Part shown: positions 1 to 6,456 of the stretch, in pieces | How positions within the stretch are numbered: the first letter of the stretch is position 1 | Layout: every line of letters starts with the position of its first letter | Source: JAVBLV01 sp031553195 | GTDB taxonomy: Bacteria > Bacteroidota > Bacteroidia > Bacteroidales > P3 | Assembly (NCBI GenBank): GCA_031553195.1 | Contig: JAVBLV010000062.1 | Location: 1 to 11,823 of the forward strand | Direction of reading: 5' to 3' | DNA: 11,823 nt | Translations under genes and position numbers: made by a program | The notes under the pieces: model-generated | Told to the model about the DNA's origin: nothing | What the model saw: the letters and a program-made list of their open reading frames with translations, nothing else | Databases searched by the model: none

Positions 1-129
1 AAGATAAAAACTCAAGTAGAAGCATGGCAAACAGCCAGAAATAATAAGAACGCCAAAATCAATTGGCAGTTCACAACGGAGAGTGCACGGGTTAAACTAA
101 GGAGGCTTTATCCGACTTTAGAGGAGTGA
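1..129 (+). CDS. IS630-family transposase, C-terminal fragment (cut by window edge)
   Basis: An open frame runs from the first base to the TGA at 127-129 and encodes 42 residues. The segment reading INWQFTTESARVKLRRLYP resembles the conserved tail of IS630/Tc1-mariner-type DDE transposases, in which an 'INWQFTTE.AR.KL..LYP' string ends the protein. The catalytic DDE residues would lie upstream, outside the window, so it cannot be told whether the transposase is intact. The usual role is cut-and-paste transposition into TA dinucleotides. The right end of the insertion sequence should fall shortly after the stop. An inverted-repeat arm at 138-152 is a candidate, but it is not proven. The family call rests on recognising the tail only. 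Confidence 0.75.
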   Translation, partial: KIKTQVEAWQTARNNKNAKINWQFTTESARVKLRRLYPTLEE

Positions 130-137
130 CGAGACAC

Positions 138-234
138 TAGACTTTAAGTTCATTTGTTTTTGAATTGTTGAAAATCAAAATACGATATATGACAAAAATT
201 TCGTTCTAACAAAATTAATTGAACTTAAACTCTA
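138..234. repeat. 15-bp inverted repeat with 67-bp spacer, downstream of the transposase
   Basis: TAGACTTTAAGTTCA at 138-152 is matched, with one mismatch, by the reverse complement of TGAACTTAAACTCTA at 220-234. The first arm begins nine bases after the transposase stop, so it could be the right terminal repeat of the insertion sequence. The second, inverted arm has no obvious role and could belong to a second insertion or to a hairpin. The left end of the IS is not in the window, so the assignment cannot be tested here. Confidence 0.4.
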
Positions 235-273
235 CAAGTTATGATTTTTATAACGACGACTAAGTTATTAATG

Positions 274-313
274 AAAGGATGTTTAAAATATAAATTTGTT
301 TTAGACATCCTTT
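274..313 (+). terminator. Rho-independent-type hairpin, possibly bidirectional
   Basis: AAAGGATGTTTAAAA (274-288) pairs with TTTTAGACATCCTTT (299-313). The stem is 15 bp with a single G-T position and the loop is 10 nt. The right arm runs into five T residues, and the left arm starts with three A, so the hairpin could act on both strands. It would close transcription leaving the IS630 transposase. It also lies only 16 bases before the start codon at 330, so that gene probably has its own promoter inside or next to the hairpin. Confidence 0.6.
291..298 (+). promoter_or_regulatory. Candidate Bacteroidota -7 box in the hairpin loop
   Basis: TAAATTTG matches the Bacteroidota -7 consensus TAnnTTTG exactly and sits in the loop of the 274-313 hairpin. 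The expected start site would be near 305, giving a leader of about 25 nt for the gene at 330. I see no good TTG/TTTG -33 element at the right distance, and AT-rich DNA makes chance matches likely. Confidence 0.3.
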
Positions 314-329
314 TTATGACCAGACATCC

Positions 330-1199
330 ATGCTAAAAATATTCATACCTCTGTTTCTTGTTTTATTTTTTATTTTTAATCAAGTATATGGACAAATAAA
401 AGGACATGTAATAGATAGCAACAATAAGGGAATACCCTATGCAAATATAGCGTTAATTAAAAAAAATATAGGTACTTGTTCTGATGAAAATGGCTATTTT
501 ACGTTGGATATAAACAATAACATTGATGATACTATAAAAATGTCCTCAATAGGTTATGCTTCGATATTAATACCGGTAAAATCTATTGTAAGTAACAACG
601 AATTATATACTGTTCAGCTAAAAGCTCGGAGTTATGACTTAAAAGAAATTGTTATTTATTCAAATGATAAAAAAGGGAAAAAATATAAATTAGGGCTTTC
701 CAATTCGGAAAATGTAGGGAGATCTGTAGAGTTAGTAGGCTGTCAAACAGCGTTGTATATGGAAAATGATCTTAATAAGACGGGGTATATACAGTCTGTT
801 ATTGCTTATTTTGTTTTTTCGGATACTTTACCCGTTATTGATGTCCGTATAAGGATTTACGAATGTACAAATGAGTTATCACCAGGTAACGACCTACTAC
901 TTGATAATTTAATAATTAAACCTAAAAAAGGCAAGAATATAATTGATGTTAGTAAATATGAAATATACTATCCCTCTAAAGGCGTATTTGTAGCCGTTGA
1001 CTTTATTGACAGCAAAAATGTAACAAAGGGGAAGAAACTAAATATAAATCCCAATATTGGATATACTTATAAATCTAACAAATATTTGACATGGAACAAC
1101 TATCGAGATAAAGGTTGGTTGTTACAAAGACGATTTACTTCTAAAAAAGGAATAAAAGGTAACCCCATGTTAGGTATAGAGATTCTTTCTTCCGACTAA
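330..1199 (+). CDS. Secreted carboxypeptidase-regulatory-like domain protein
   Basis: This 289-residue protein starts with a signal peptide (residues 1-21: Lys3, then a hydrophobic run, with likely cleavage before Gln22). Residues 22-97 form a CarboxypepD_reg-like beta-sandwich. The visible hallmarks are 'GHVIDSNNKGIPYANIAL', then 'GTCSDENGYFTLDI' and 'IKMSSIGYAS'. This domain also begins SusC/TonB receptors, but no plug or barrel follows here. The remaining 190 residues are beta-rich, with a predicted jelly-roll look (VRIRIYECTNE, then KGKNIIDVSKYEIYYPSKGVFVAVDF), and I do not recognise a catalytic motif. It is probably exported to the periplasm or cell surface, and its substrate is unknown. 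The gene is clearly more AT-rich than its neighbours (about 28% GC over 601-720) and lies beside an IS630 end, which hints at acquired DNA. No Shine-Dalgarno sequence is visible before the ATG. Confidence 0.8.
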   Translation: MLKIFIPLFLVLFFIFNQVYGQIKGHVIDSNNKGIPYANIALIKKNIGTCSDENGYFTLDINNNIDDTIKMSSIGYASILIPVKSIVSNNELYTVQLKARSYDLKEIVIYSNDKKGKKYKLGLSNSENVGRSVELVGCQTALYMENDLNKTGYIQSVIAYFVFSDTLPVIDVRIRIYECTNELSPGNDLLLDNLIIKPKKGKNIIDVSKYEIYYPSKGVFVAVDFIDSKNVTKGKKLNINPNIGYTYKSNKYLTWNNYRDKGWLLQRRFTSKKGIKGNPMLGIEILSSD

Positions 1200-1259
1200 T
1201 CGTATACTTCTTTTTCCCAGAAAGATAAATTATAATCTTGGTTTTTAGAATTCAGGAAT

Positions 1260-2420
1260 TTAATATCCGCCGAACATATCTTTCATTTTATTGATAAATC
1301 CCTTATCTTTTTGATTGGGGTTAGGGGTGAAATTGGGCGAACTTTTTAGTTGTTCCAATAGCTTCTTTTCTTCTTTTGTGAGCGATTTAGGAACCCATAC
1401 GTTAACGCTAACCAACAGGTCTCCTTTTGAATAACCATTAATATCGGGCAAGCCTTTTCCTTTCAGTCGGAGAATCTTCCCAGACGGCGTTCCCTGCTCA
1501 ACCTTGATTTTGGCTTTGCCGGTCAGGGTTGGTATTTCTATGGTTGTGCCTATTGCCGCATCGGCAAAATTGACGTAACATTGGTGAAGCAAATCATTTC
1601 CTTGTCTTTCGAAATGTTCGTGAGGAAGTTCTTCTATCAACACAATTAAATCTCCGTTAATACCGCCGCGAGGTCCTGCATTTCCCTTTCCGTTTAAAGA
1701 AAGTTGCATTCCTTCCGCTACCCCGGCAGGGATATTCAAGGTGATGACTTCTTCTGCTTTTACAACGCCGTCTCCCAAACAATCGGGGCATTTTTCCTTG
1801 ATAATTTTACCTTCTCCTCCACAGGCAGGACAAACGGTCGTGCTTTGCATTTGCCCCAGAATAGTCCTGGTTACTTGAGTAATAACGCCGGAACCCTTGC
1901 ATTGTCCGCAAGTGGTAAAACCGGAACTTCCTTTGGCTCCCGTACCATTGCATGTTTTGCAAGGAACATATTTGTTCACTTTTATTTTTTTCTCGGTTCC
2001 TCTTTCTATTTCTTCCAACGATAATTTTACTTTTATCCGAAGATTAGAACCTCTGCTAACTCTTCTCCTTTGTTGGCCTCCGCCGAAACCGCCGCTACGA
2101 AATCCGCCTCCCCCGCCAAAAATATCGCCAAAAATATCGCCGAAATGGGAAAAAATATCGTCCATATTCATGCCGCCGCCGCCAAAACCGCCTTGCTCCA
2201 TACCTGCATGCCCGAATTGATCATATTTGGCGCGCTTATCAGAATTGCTCAATACTTCGTAAGCCTCGGCCGCTTCTTTAAATTTTTCTTCCGCTTCTTT
2301 GTTTCCCGGATTCTTATCGGGATGAAACTGTATTGCCAGTTTACGATATGCTTTTTTCAGTTCTTCGGGGGTGGCAGTTTTGGATACTCCCAACACTTCA
2401 TAATAATCTCTTTTTGCCAT
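1260..2420 (-). CDS. dnaJ: Chaperone protein DnaJ (Hsp40, type I)
   Basis: This 386-residue type I Hsp40 stimulates the ATPase of DnaK and hands it unfolded clients in the cytoplasm. The J domain spans residues 1-70 with the HPD motif at 33-35 (QFHPDKNPG). A Gly/Phe-rich linker follows (about 71-120). Four CxxCxGxG zinc-binding repeats start at 154, 171, 197 and 211 (CKTCNGTG, CGQCKGSG, CPACGGEG, CPDCLGDG). The C-terminal substrate-binding and dimerisation domain completes the normal full length. Both zinc centres are intact. It lies 39 bases downstream of grpE on the same strand and is almost certainly cotranscribed with it. Its end faces the end of the plus-strand gene at 330-1199 across 60 bases, with no strong terminator hairpin between them. 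Confidence 0.98.
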   Translation of the reverse strand: MAKRDYYEVLGVSKTATPEELKKAYRKLAIQFHPDKNPGNKEAEEKFKEAAEAYEVLSNSDKRAKYDQFGHAGMEQGGFGGGGMNMDDIFSHFGDIFGDIFGGGGGFRSGGFGGGQQRRRVSRGSNLRIKVKLSLEEIERGTEKKIKVNKYVPCKTCNGTGAKGSSGFTTCGQCKGSGVITQVTRTILGQMQSTTVCPACGGEGKIIKEKCPDCLGDGVVKAEEVITLNIPAGVAEGMQLSLNGKGNAGPRGGINGDLIVLIEELPHEHFERQGNDLLHQCYVNFADAAIGTTIEIPTLTGKAKIKVEQGTPSGKILRLKGKGLPDINGYSKGDLLVSVNVWVPKSLTKEEKKLLEQLKSSPNFTPNPNQKDKGFINKMKDMFGGY

Positions 2421-2459
2421 TCTTTAACAAAATTTTTAACAATTTCTTAAATTTTATTT

Positions 2460-3050
2460 TTACACTGCCACTACCACTTTTGAATAGCGTATCACTTTGT
2501 CGTTTAGTAAATAACCTCTTTCTAACTCATCTACAATCATCCCTTTTTCATTTTCGTTGGAAACTGGCATATGACTGACTGCTTCGTGCAGATTCTCGTC
2601 AAATTTCTCTCCTTTTGCGAGGATGGGTTTTACTCCCTTTTGCTCTAAAATAGATTTGAACTTGTTGTAAATAAGAAGAATTCCTTCTTTGAAAGGATCT
2701 TGCTGAACGTCTTCGCCCATTGATTTTATAGCGCGCTCAAAATCGTCGATAATAGGCAATAATAATTTGAGTACGTCTTCGCCGGCATATTTTATCAATT
2801 CTGCTTTTTCTTTTGCAGTCCGCTTACGGTAGTTATCAAATTCCGAATATAATCTCATATATTTGTCATTGATTTCTGCCAATTTTTCACCTAATTCCTC
2901 AATTTTTGCCAAATCTTTCTTATGGGAATGTTTGGAGGATTTTTCTTTATTTTCAGGATCTTTTTCCTCTTTATTGTTGTTATTTGTTTCCAAATCTTGA
3001 TTCTCGGTGTTTAATTCTTTTTCTTCCATATTTTTTTTTCGTTTGAACAT
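2460..3050 (-). CDS. grpE: Nucleotide exchange factor GrpE
   Basis: This 196-residue protein releases ADP from DnaK and so resets the Hsp70 cycle. Residues 1-45 are a charged, low-complexity tail rich in Glu, Lys and Asn. A long coiled-coil helix follows (about 46-85, KIEELGEKLAEINDKYMRLY), then the family segment 'EFDNYRKRTAKEK' and the four-helix bundle (LLLPIIDDFERAI). The C-terminal beta domain ends with the usual pattern 'GMIVDELERGYLLNDKVIRYS'. The first ATG (3048-3050) is used here. A second ATG seven codons in would also give an intact family domain. It is the first gene of a grpE-dnaJ unit. Neither a CIRCE operator nor a clear TAnnTTTG box is visible in the 150 bases upstream, so heat-shock control cannot be read from the sequence. 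Confidence 0.97.
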   Translation of the reverse strand: MFKRKKNMEEKELNTENQDLETNNNNKEEKDPENKEKSSKHSHKKDLAKIEELGEKLAEINDKYMRLYSEFDNYRKRTAKEKAELIKYAGEDVLKLLLPIIDDFERAIKSMGEDVQQDPFKEGILLIYNKFKSILEQKGVKPILAKGEKFDENLHEAVSHMPVSNENEKGMIVDELERGYLLNDKVIRYSKVVVAV

Positions 3051-3161
3051 AAACTCTTTTCGTTATACGGATGTTTTAAAATATTATGATTATCAATGTG
3101 TTATTATAAATAGGGTATTGGATGACCCAAGAGAAATTTAATTTCCTTAAAATATGATCTC

Positions 3162-3180
3162 AAAAACGTTGCCGTTTTTT
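3162..3180 (-). terminator. Short hairpin, weak terminator candidate
   Basis: AAAAACG (3162-3168) and CGTTTTT (3173-3179) form a 7-bp stem. Read on the minus strand the loop is GCAA, a stable GNRA-type tetraloop, and the stem ends in a T run. It lies after the OstA-like gene and the repeat at 3209-3370, and before grpE, so it could separate those two minus-strand transcripts. The stem has only two G-C pairs, so it may be weak. Confidence 0.4.
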
Positions 3181-3208
3181 GACTACTGTCAAAATGACAT
3201 AAGCCACG

Positions 3209-3370
3209 GTTTAAGTAAAGGTTTAAATTTTTATGGAAAAGACTTTGAGAGATAAAAACAACGAGTTTGCAGGCGGGACTTTCCAAGAATAATAGCGCTA
3301 TTGGGTAAGATTCCGGCAAGAAAGAGCGTTTTTAAATCCAAAATACTTTTTTAAACAGTTACTAAATTTA
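3209..3370 (-). repeat. Dispersed MITE-like repeat, copy A
   Basis: This is one of three related copies in the window, about 88-90% identical by eye over the core (others at 4921-5089 and 8810-8981). Read on the minus strand it opens with TAAATTTAGTAACTGTTTAA and ends with an inverted counterpart, AATTTAAACCTTTACTTAAA. The first TAA is the stop codon of the OstA-like gene. The centre holds the perfect palindrome AATAGCGCTATT. This copy lacks about 11 bases after the left arm, including the ATG that the other two copies carry. An open frame through it (3104-3319) starts only with TTG and looks fortuitous. No transposase is encoded, so any mobility would need an enzyme supplied in trans. Confidence 0.8.
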
Positions 3371-5062
3371 TTTCCGGTAAATATCTTCTTTTGATTGCGG
3401 CCTGACGGCTTCTTCCCATCTGAATATTTTCAGACGTTGTTTATCTTCTGTAAATTGTTCTTCCGGATAAGTAACCATCACAGGTTGTTTAAGGGCTTTT
3501 ATAATCACAGGTTTTCCTTCTTCAAAAAGAATTTTCATGTCAGAGCTTACGCCTGTATTAATTCCTATTAGCGACTGCGTTTTATCGGGCGTTTCCTCTC
3601 TTATGTAATAAATAAATTCGCAATTGCCATTTACGTCCAGCGAATCTAAATTTCGATTTTCGCCGAAATACCCTATCATATTCCGGCCTTTCAATTGATC
3701 ATATTGATTTTTTTCCGTGCTGTCGCTTCTGGAAATAACCAACGAATTTAAATAGAAAAAAGCTCTTTTAGCGCCGTTTTTTCCTGTTTCGACTTTTATA
3801 GTATCGGCAGAAAACTGATTTTCTCCCGTCCAAACGACAGGCTTTACATACATTTCCATTATAGAATCCCTGACGTTATGACAGATAGAATCGCAGACGC
3901 CTTGGAAATCGGTTCTGTAAAATTTAACGCTGTAGTATCCATATATATATTCAAAGTTATTGGCCGTATCGCTCTGGGCGGCAATGGTATCGGCATGAAC
4001 AAACAAAGTATCCCGTTCTTCAATGATTAAAGCGGTGGCTTTTCCTGTTAAAAAGGAATAATTCGTATTGTCGTCGGTTTCGGCATACAAACCTGTTAAA
4101 GTAATTTTATTTACGCTGTCTGTGATCTCTACATTCCCATTGGCTCTTCCGGATTTAATTGCTTTCTCATAGTACACGCTGTCGGCTTTGAGCGTTTGTT
4201 CTTTGTTTTTCAGAACAGAATTTTTGACCGATTGGGTTTGTTCGGTTTTGGTATTATACCATCCTTGTTCTGTGTAAATATAGTTATCGGAGCTATAAAT
4301 ATGAGTAGGGCCGAAAAAATAGGCAATATCCGTAAGGGTATTGTATTGCAGCGTGTCGGAAATGACTTTGCTTGTATTATTCCATAAGATTACGCTATCT
4401 TTAAAAAAGAAATCTTTGCTTGCAGTATAATAATATCCCTTTTTGCTGTACAATTCATTTTTACTATCGGTTGTATGTCCCCAATAAGGATACGTACAAA
4501 TGCCTTGTTCCCTGTCGTACTGTAAATAATTCGTAGTCAAAACCGTTGAATCGTCTACCAAACGAACTTTTCCCGTAATAACGGCTATTCTCGTATTTCC
4601 GTCATAATGCAAAACATCGCCATATATAAATATACTGTCGTTAACGTTGATCATGATATCTCTGAATGCGTCGAAATTATTGCCGGCTTCGTTATACGAA
4701 GCTGAATCGGAATACAGATACATTCCTTCATGGTGAAAAGATACGTTCTCCTTTAAAATCCAAACGTTGGGTAATTGCGGATGTAACATGCCCCAATCGG
4801 ATTTAAAATCGATTTTCTTACTCTCTTCTTCCTGGGCATTCAAAATTACCGGAAAAATCAGGCAAAACAGTATAAGAAGATTCTTGGCAAAAAAATTTCC
4901 GGAAAATTTGGAAAAAGGCCTTTTATAGTTGTTTATATTTTTGTAGAAAAGATTTTGAGGGATAAAAACAGCGGGTTTGAAGACGGGATTTTTCAAGAAT
5001 AGTAGCGCTATTGGGTAAAAATTCCGGCAAGAAAGAGCGTTTTTAGATCCAAAATACTTCAT
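3368..5062 (-). CDS. OstA/LptA-like LPS-transport protein with repeat-derived N-terminus
   Basis: From the ATG at 5060-5062 the protein has 564 residues. Its body matches Bacteroidota OstA-like proteins (OstA_2 beta-jellyroll repeats related to LptA). The signs are repeated strand patterns such as 'NVSFHHEGMYLYSDSASY', 'GDVLHYDGNTRIAVITGKV' and 'QTLKADSVYYEKAIKSGRA'. The family is thought to carry lipopolysaccharide across the periplasm to the outer membrane. A signal peptide is clear (hydrophobic FFAKNLLILFCLIFPVILNA, then Gln), but no ATG, GTG or TTG lies between it and the repeat at 4921-5089. All usable starts are inside that repeat: ATG at 5062 or TTG at 5080. The export signal is therefore preceded by about 56 repeat-derived and linker residues, which is abnormal. 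The C-terminus looks complete, and its TAA begins repeat copy A. Function is confident; the start is uncertain. Confidence 0.85.
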   Translation of the reverse strand: MKYFGSKNALSCRNFYPIALLFLKNPVFKPAVFIPQNLFYKNINNYKRPFSKFSGNFFAKNLLILFCLIFPVILNAQEEESKKIDFKSDWGMLHPQLPNVWILKENVSFHHEGMYLYSDSASYNEAGNNFDAFRDIMINVNDSIFIYGDVLHYDGNTRIAVITGKVRLVDDSTVLTTNYLQYDREQGICTYPYWGHTTDSKNELYSKKGYYYTASKDFFFKDSVILWNNTSKVISDTLQYNTLTDIAYFFGPTHIYSSDNYIYTEQGWYNTKTEQTQSVKNSVLKNKEQTLKADSVYYEKAIKSGRANGNVEITDSVNKITLTGLYAETDDNTNYSFLTGKATALIIEERDTLFVHADTIAAQSDTANNFEYIYGYYSVKFYRTDFQGVCDSICHNVRDSIMEMYVKPVVWTGENQFSADTIKVETGKNGAKRAFFYLNSLVISRSDSTEKNQYDQLKGRNMIGYFGENRNLDSLDVNGNCEFIYYIREETPDKTQSLIGINTGVSSDMKILFEEGKPVIIKALKQPVMVTYPEEQFTEDKQRLKIFRWEEAVRPQSKEDIYRK

Positions 5063-5089
5063 AGAAAAATTTTCAAACAACCTCTAAAT
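4921..5089 (-). repeat. Dispersed MITE-like repeat, copy B, fused to the OstA-like gene
   Basis: This is the second copy of the family. Read on the minus strand it begins ATTTAGAGGTTGTTTGAAAA and ends near AAATATAAACAACTATAAAA, the degenerate inverted counterpart. It carries the ATG at 5060-5062 followed by AAGTATTTTGGATCT. It has five A at 5017-5021 on the plus strand where copies A and C have four bases. That one-base insertion shifts the frame past the TAG that closes the same frame in the other copies. The result is an open frame running from the element into the signal peptide of the OstA-like protein. The element lies between the candidate promoter at 5135-5142 and the body of the gene. 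Confidence 0.8.
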
Positions 5090-5134
5090 GGAAATCACTT
5101 TTATTTCTTATAAATACACTCAATAAATATTCGA

Positions 5135-5142
5135 CAAAGGTA
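5135..5142 (-). promoter_or_regulatory. Bacteroidota -7 box for the OstA-like gene
   Basis: On the minus strand this reads TACCTTTG, an exact match to TAnnTTTG and the commonest variant of that box. Transcription would start near 5128, about 38 bases before repeat copy B and 66 bases before the ATG at 5062. A TTG lies upstream but at shorter spacing than the usual -33 element, so the -33 part is poor. Confidence 0.5.
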
Positions 5143-5363
5143 CGTAATTTGTTTCAACGATATTTTTGGTTGTATAATTTTGAATATAGGGATTTCAAAT
5201 TTAACTTTGCTGAACTCGTTAAAAATTCAATAGTTTCAAAATGAGATTATTGGATCTATTTGCTATATAATTATTTTTTTTTGACTCGATATAATACGAC
5301 TGTAACCTCAATCGTTCTTAAAGTTTTACAATACTTTTATTATGCTTTCTCGGAAAAAATGAT

Positions 5364-5371
5364 TTATTTTG
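5364..5371 (+). promoter_or_regulatory. Candidate -7 box for the alpha/beta hydrolase
   Basis: TTATTTTG differs from TAnnTTTG at one position and is followed by CA, as in many Bacteroidota promoters. A start near 5378 would leave a leader of about 20 nt before the ATG at 5397. No convincing -33 element is visible. Confidence 0.35.
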
Positions 5372-5396
5372 CATTTAGGTTTCAACGAAAATAAAA

Positions 5397-6257
5397 ATGG
5401 AACATAAAATACTTTATTATCAAAATAAAAAAATTCATTATCAAGACGAAGGGAATGGCAATCATGTTCTGGTTCTGCTTCACGGATTTATGAATTCCCT
5501 GGAGGTATGGTCGTCATTTGTATATTCTTACATGAGAGAAACGAGGGTGATTGCAATAGATTTGCCCGGTCATGGAAAAAGCGATTCTTTACAGGATGTA
5601 CATTCCATGGAGTTAATGGCCGATGTTGTAAAAGCCGTTCTGGATGACGCTCATGTGGAAAAATGCGTAATGATTGGCCATTCGATGGGAGGTTATGTAA
5701 CGGCTGCATTTTCGGAAAAATATCCTTTGATGATAAATGGTTTCGGATTTTTGCATTCTCATGTTTTAAAAGATGACGAAGAAGCAAAGAAAAACCGTTA
5801 TAGAGCTTGCGAAGTCGTAAGAAACAACCGTACGGGATATATTATCAATTTTATTCCGAATCTTTTTTCAGAAAAAGCAAAAAACTACCTTCAAAGGGAA
5901 ATTGAAAATCTTCAGGATGTAGCATTGGAAATGAAAAGCGAGAGCGTTGTGGCCGCTCAAATGGGCATGGCCGAACGCGAATCGAAAGTGGATCTTCTTC
6001 TCAAAACCGATGAACCTGTTTTATTCATCTATGGAAAAAAAGATTCGCGGATTCCCTTGGAATTGGCAATGTCTCAGGCAATGCTTCCCAAACATTCGGA
6101 AATATTATTGTTAGACAATGTCGCCCATATGGGACATCTTGAGGCCAGGGAAATTGTTAAATTCCGGATAAAATCTTTTGTCGAAGGTTGTTACAAAATT
6201 AAGCCGGTCATAAATAATATTCCTTTCGAAATAAGAAGAGGCGACAATCCATTGTAG
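5397..6257 (+). CDS. Alpha/beta hydrolase
   Basis: This 286-residue cytoplasmic protein has the full alpha/beta-hydrolase pattern. The oxyanion-hole segment 'VLLHGF' is at 26-31 and the strand-turn 'AIDLPGHGKSD' at 53-63. The nucleophile elbow GHSMGG has Ser96. The acid is probably Asp216 (IYGKKDSRIP) and the base His244 (VAHMGH), or less likely His247. The fold covers esterases, lipases, epoxide hydrolases and C-C hydrolases, and the substrate cannot be told from sequence. A tail of about 20 residues (266-286, ending RRGDNPL) extends past the usual last helix. There is no signal peptide. The ATG was chosen because the family's first strand begins within ten residues of it. It is transcribed divergently from the OstA-like gene and stands about 200 bases from the next gene, so it is probably monocistronic. 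Confidence 0.9.
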   Translation: MEHKILYYQNKKIHYQDEGNGNHVLVLLHGFMNSLEVWSSFVYSYMRETRVIAIDLPGHGKSDSLQDVHSMELMADVVKAVLDDAHVEKCVMIGHSMGGYVTAAFSEKYPLMINGFGFLHSHVLKDDEEAKKNRYRACEVVRNNRTGYIINFIPNLFSEKAKNYLQREIENLQDVALEMKSESVVAAQMGMAERESKVDLLLKTDEPVLFIYGKKDSRIPLELAMSQAMLPKHSEILLLDNVAHMGHLEAREIVKFRIKSFVEGCYKIKPVINNIPFEIRRGDNPL

Positions 6258-6456
6258 CGTTTGTTTTAACTACATAGGATGAGATAACCATAAACCAAAG
6301 TTTTAGAAATGAAAAACGAAGAATGCGTTTCAAGCGATGAATATGAATGTTTTTAAGGCTTAAAATTTATAGCTTATGGTTTAAAAATCATTCTCAATTT
6401 TCAATTCTCAACTCAACAACAGACCTCATAGTATTTTTACTTTAAAACTTTATTTG
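6258..6456 (+). other. Intergenic region with a long imperfect dyad
   Basis: AACCATAA at 6286-6293 is repeated inverted at 6374-6381 (TTATGGTT). The flanking inner bases also pair partially (TTTTAG with its near-complement, and AAAAAC with GTTTTT), giving an imperfect hairpin of about 96 bases. It lies after the hydrolase stop and before the rRNA methyltransferase. It could be a degenerate palindromic repeat or a weak terminator. No T tract follows directly, and no coding frame longer than 15 codons is visible. Confidence 0.35.

Larger units (their letters stand above)
5090..5396. other. Divergent intergenic region
   Basis: This 307-base AT-rich stretch separates the minus-strand OstA-like gene from the plus-strand hydrolase. 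It holds a good -7 box for the minus strand and a weaker one for the plus strand. No RNA gene, long repeat or plausible coding frame is visible in it. The rest is A/T runs, including nine or ten consecutive T near 5274-5282. Confidence 0.6.

Noticed and set aside
1704..2450. Several plus-strand open frames opposite dnaJ and grpE
   Set aside because: They are shadows of the minus-strand genes; their Pro/Ala-rich translations mirror the Gly-rich DnaJ sequence and show no domain.
3051..3161. Search for a CIRCE operator or heat-shock box before grpE
   Set aside because: No TTAGCACTC-N9-GAGTGCTAA dyad and no TAnnTTTG box could be found; only a 4-bp dyad (GGGT/ACCC at 3113-3128).
3104..3319. 71-residue minus-strand open frame between grpE and the OstA-like gene
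   Set aside because: It starts with TTG, lies mostly inside repeat copy A, and its peptide resembles copy B's only because the DNA is repeated. The other copies carry frame changes or stops.
5281..5301. TTGACT and TATAAT, plus TAATACGACT resembling the start of a T7 promoter
   Set aside because: The -35/-10-like boxes are only three bases apart instead of about 17, and only ten bases of the T7 consensus match. Both are chance in AT-rich DNA.
6309..6356. 15-codon open frame starting MKNEEC
   Set aside because: It is very short, without a Shine-Dalgarno sequence, and lies inside an imperfect palindrome. Nothing supports translation.
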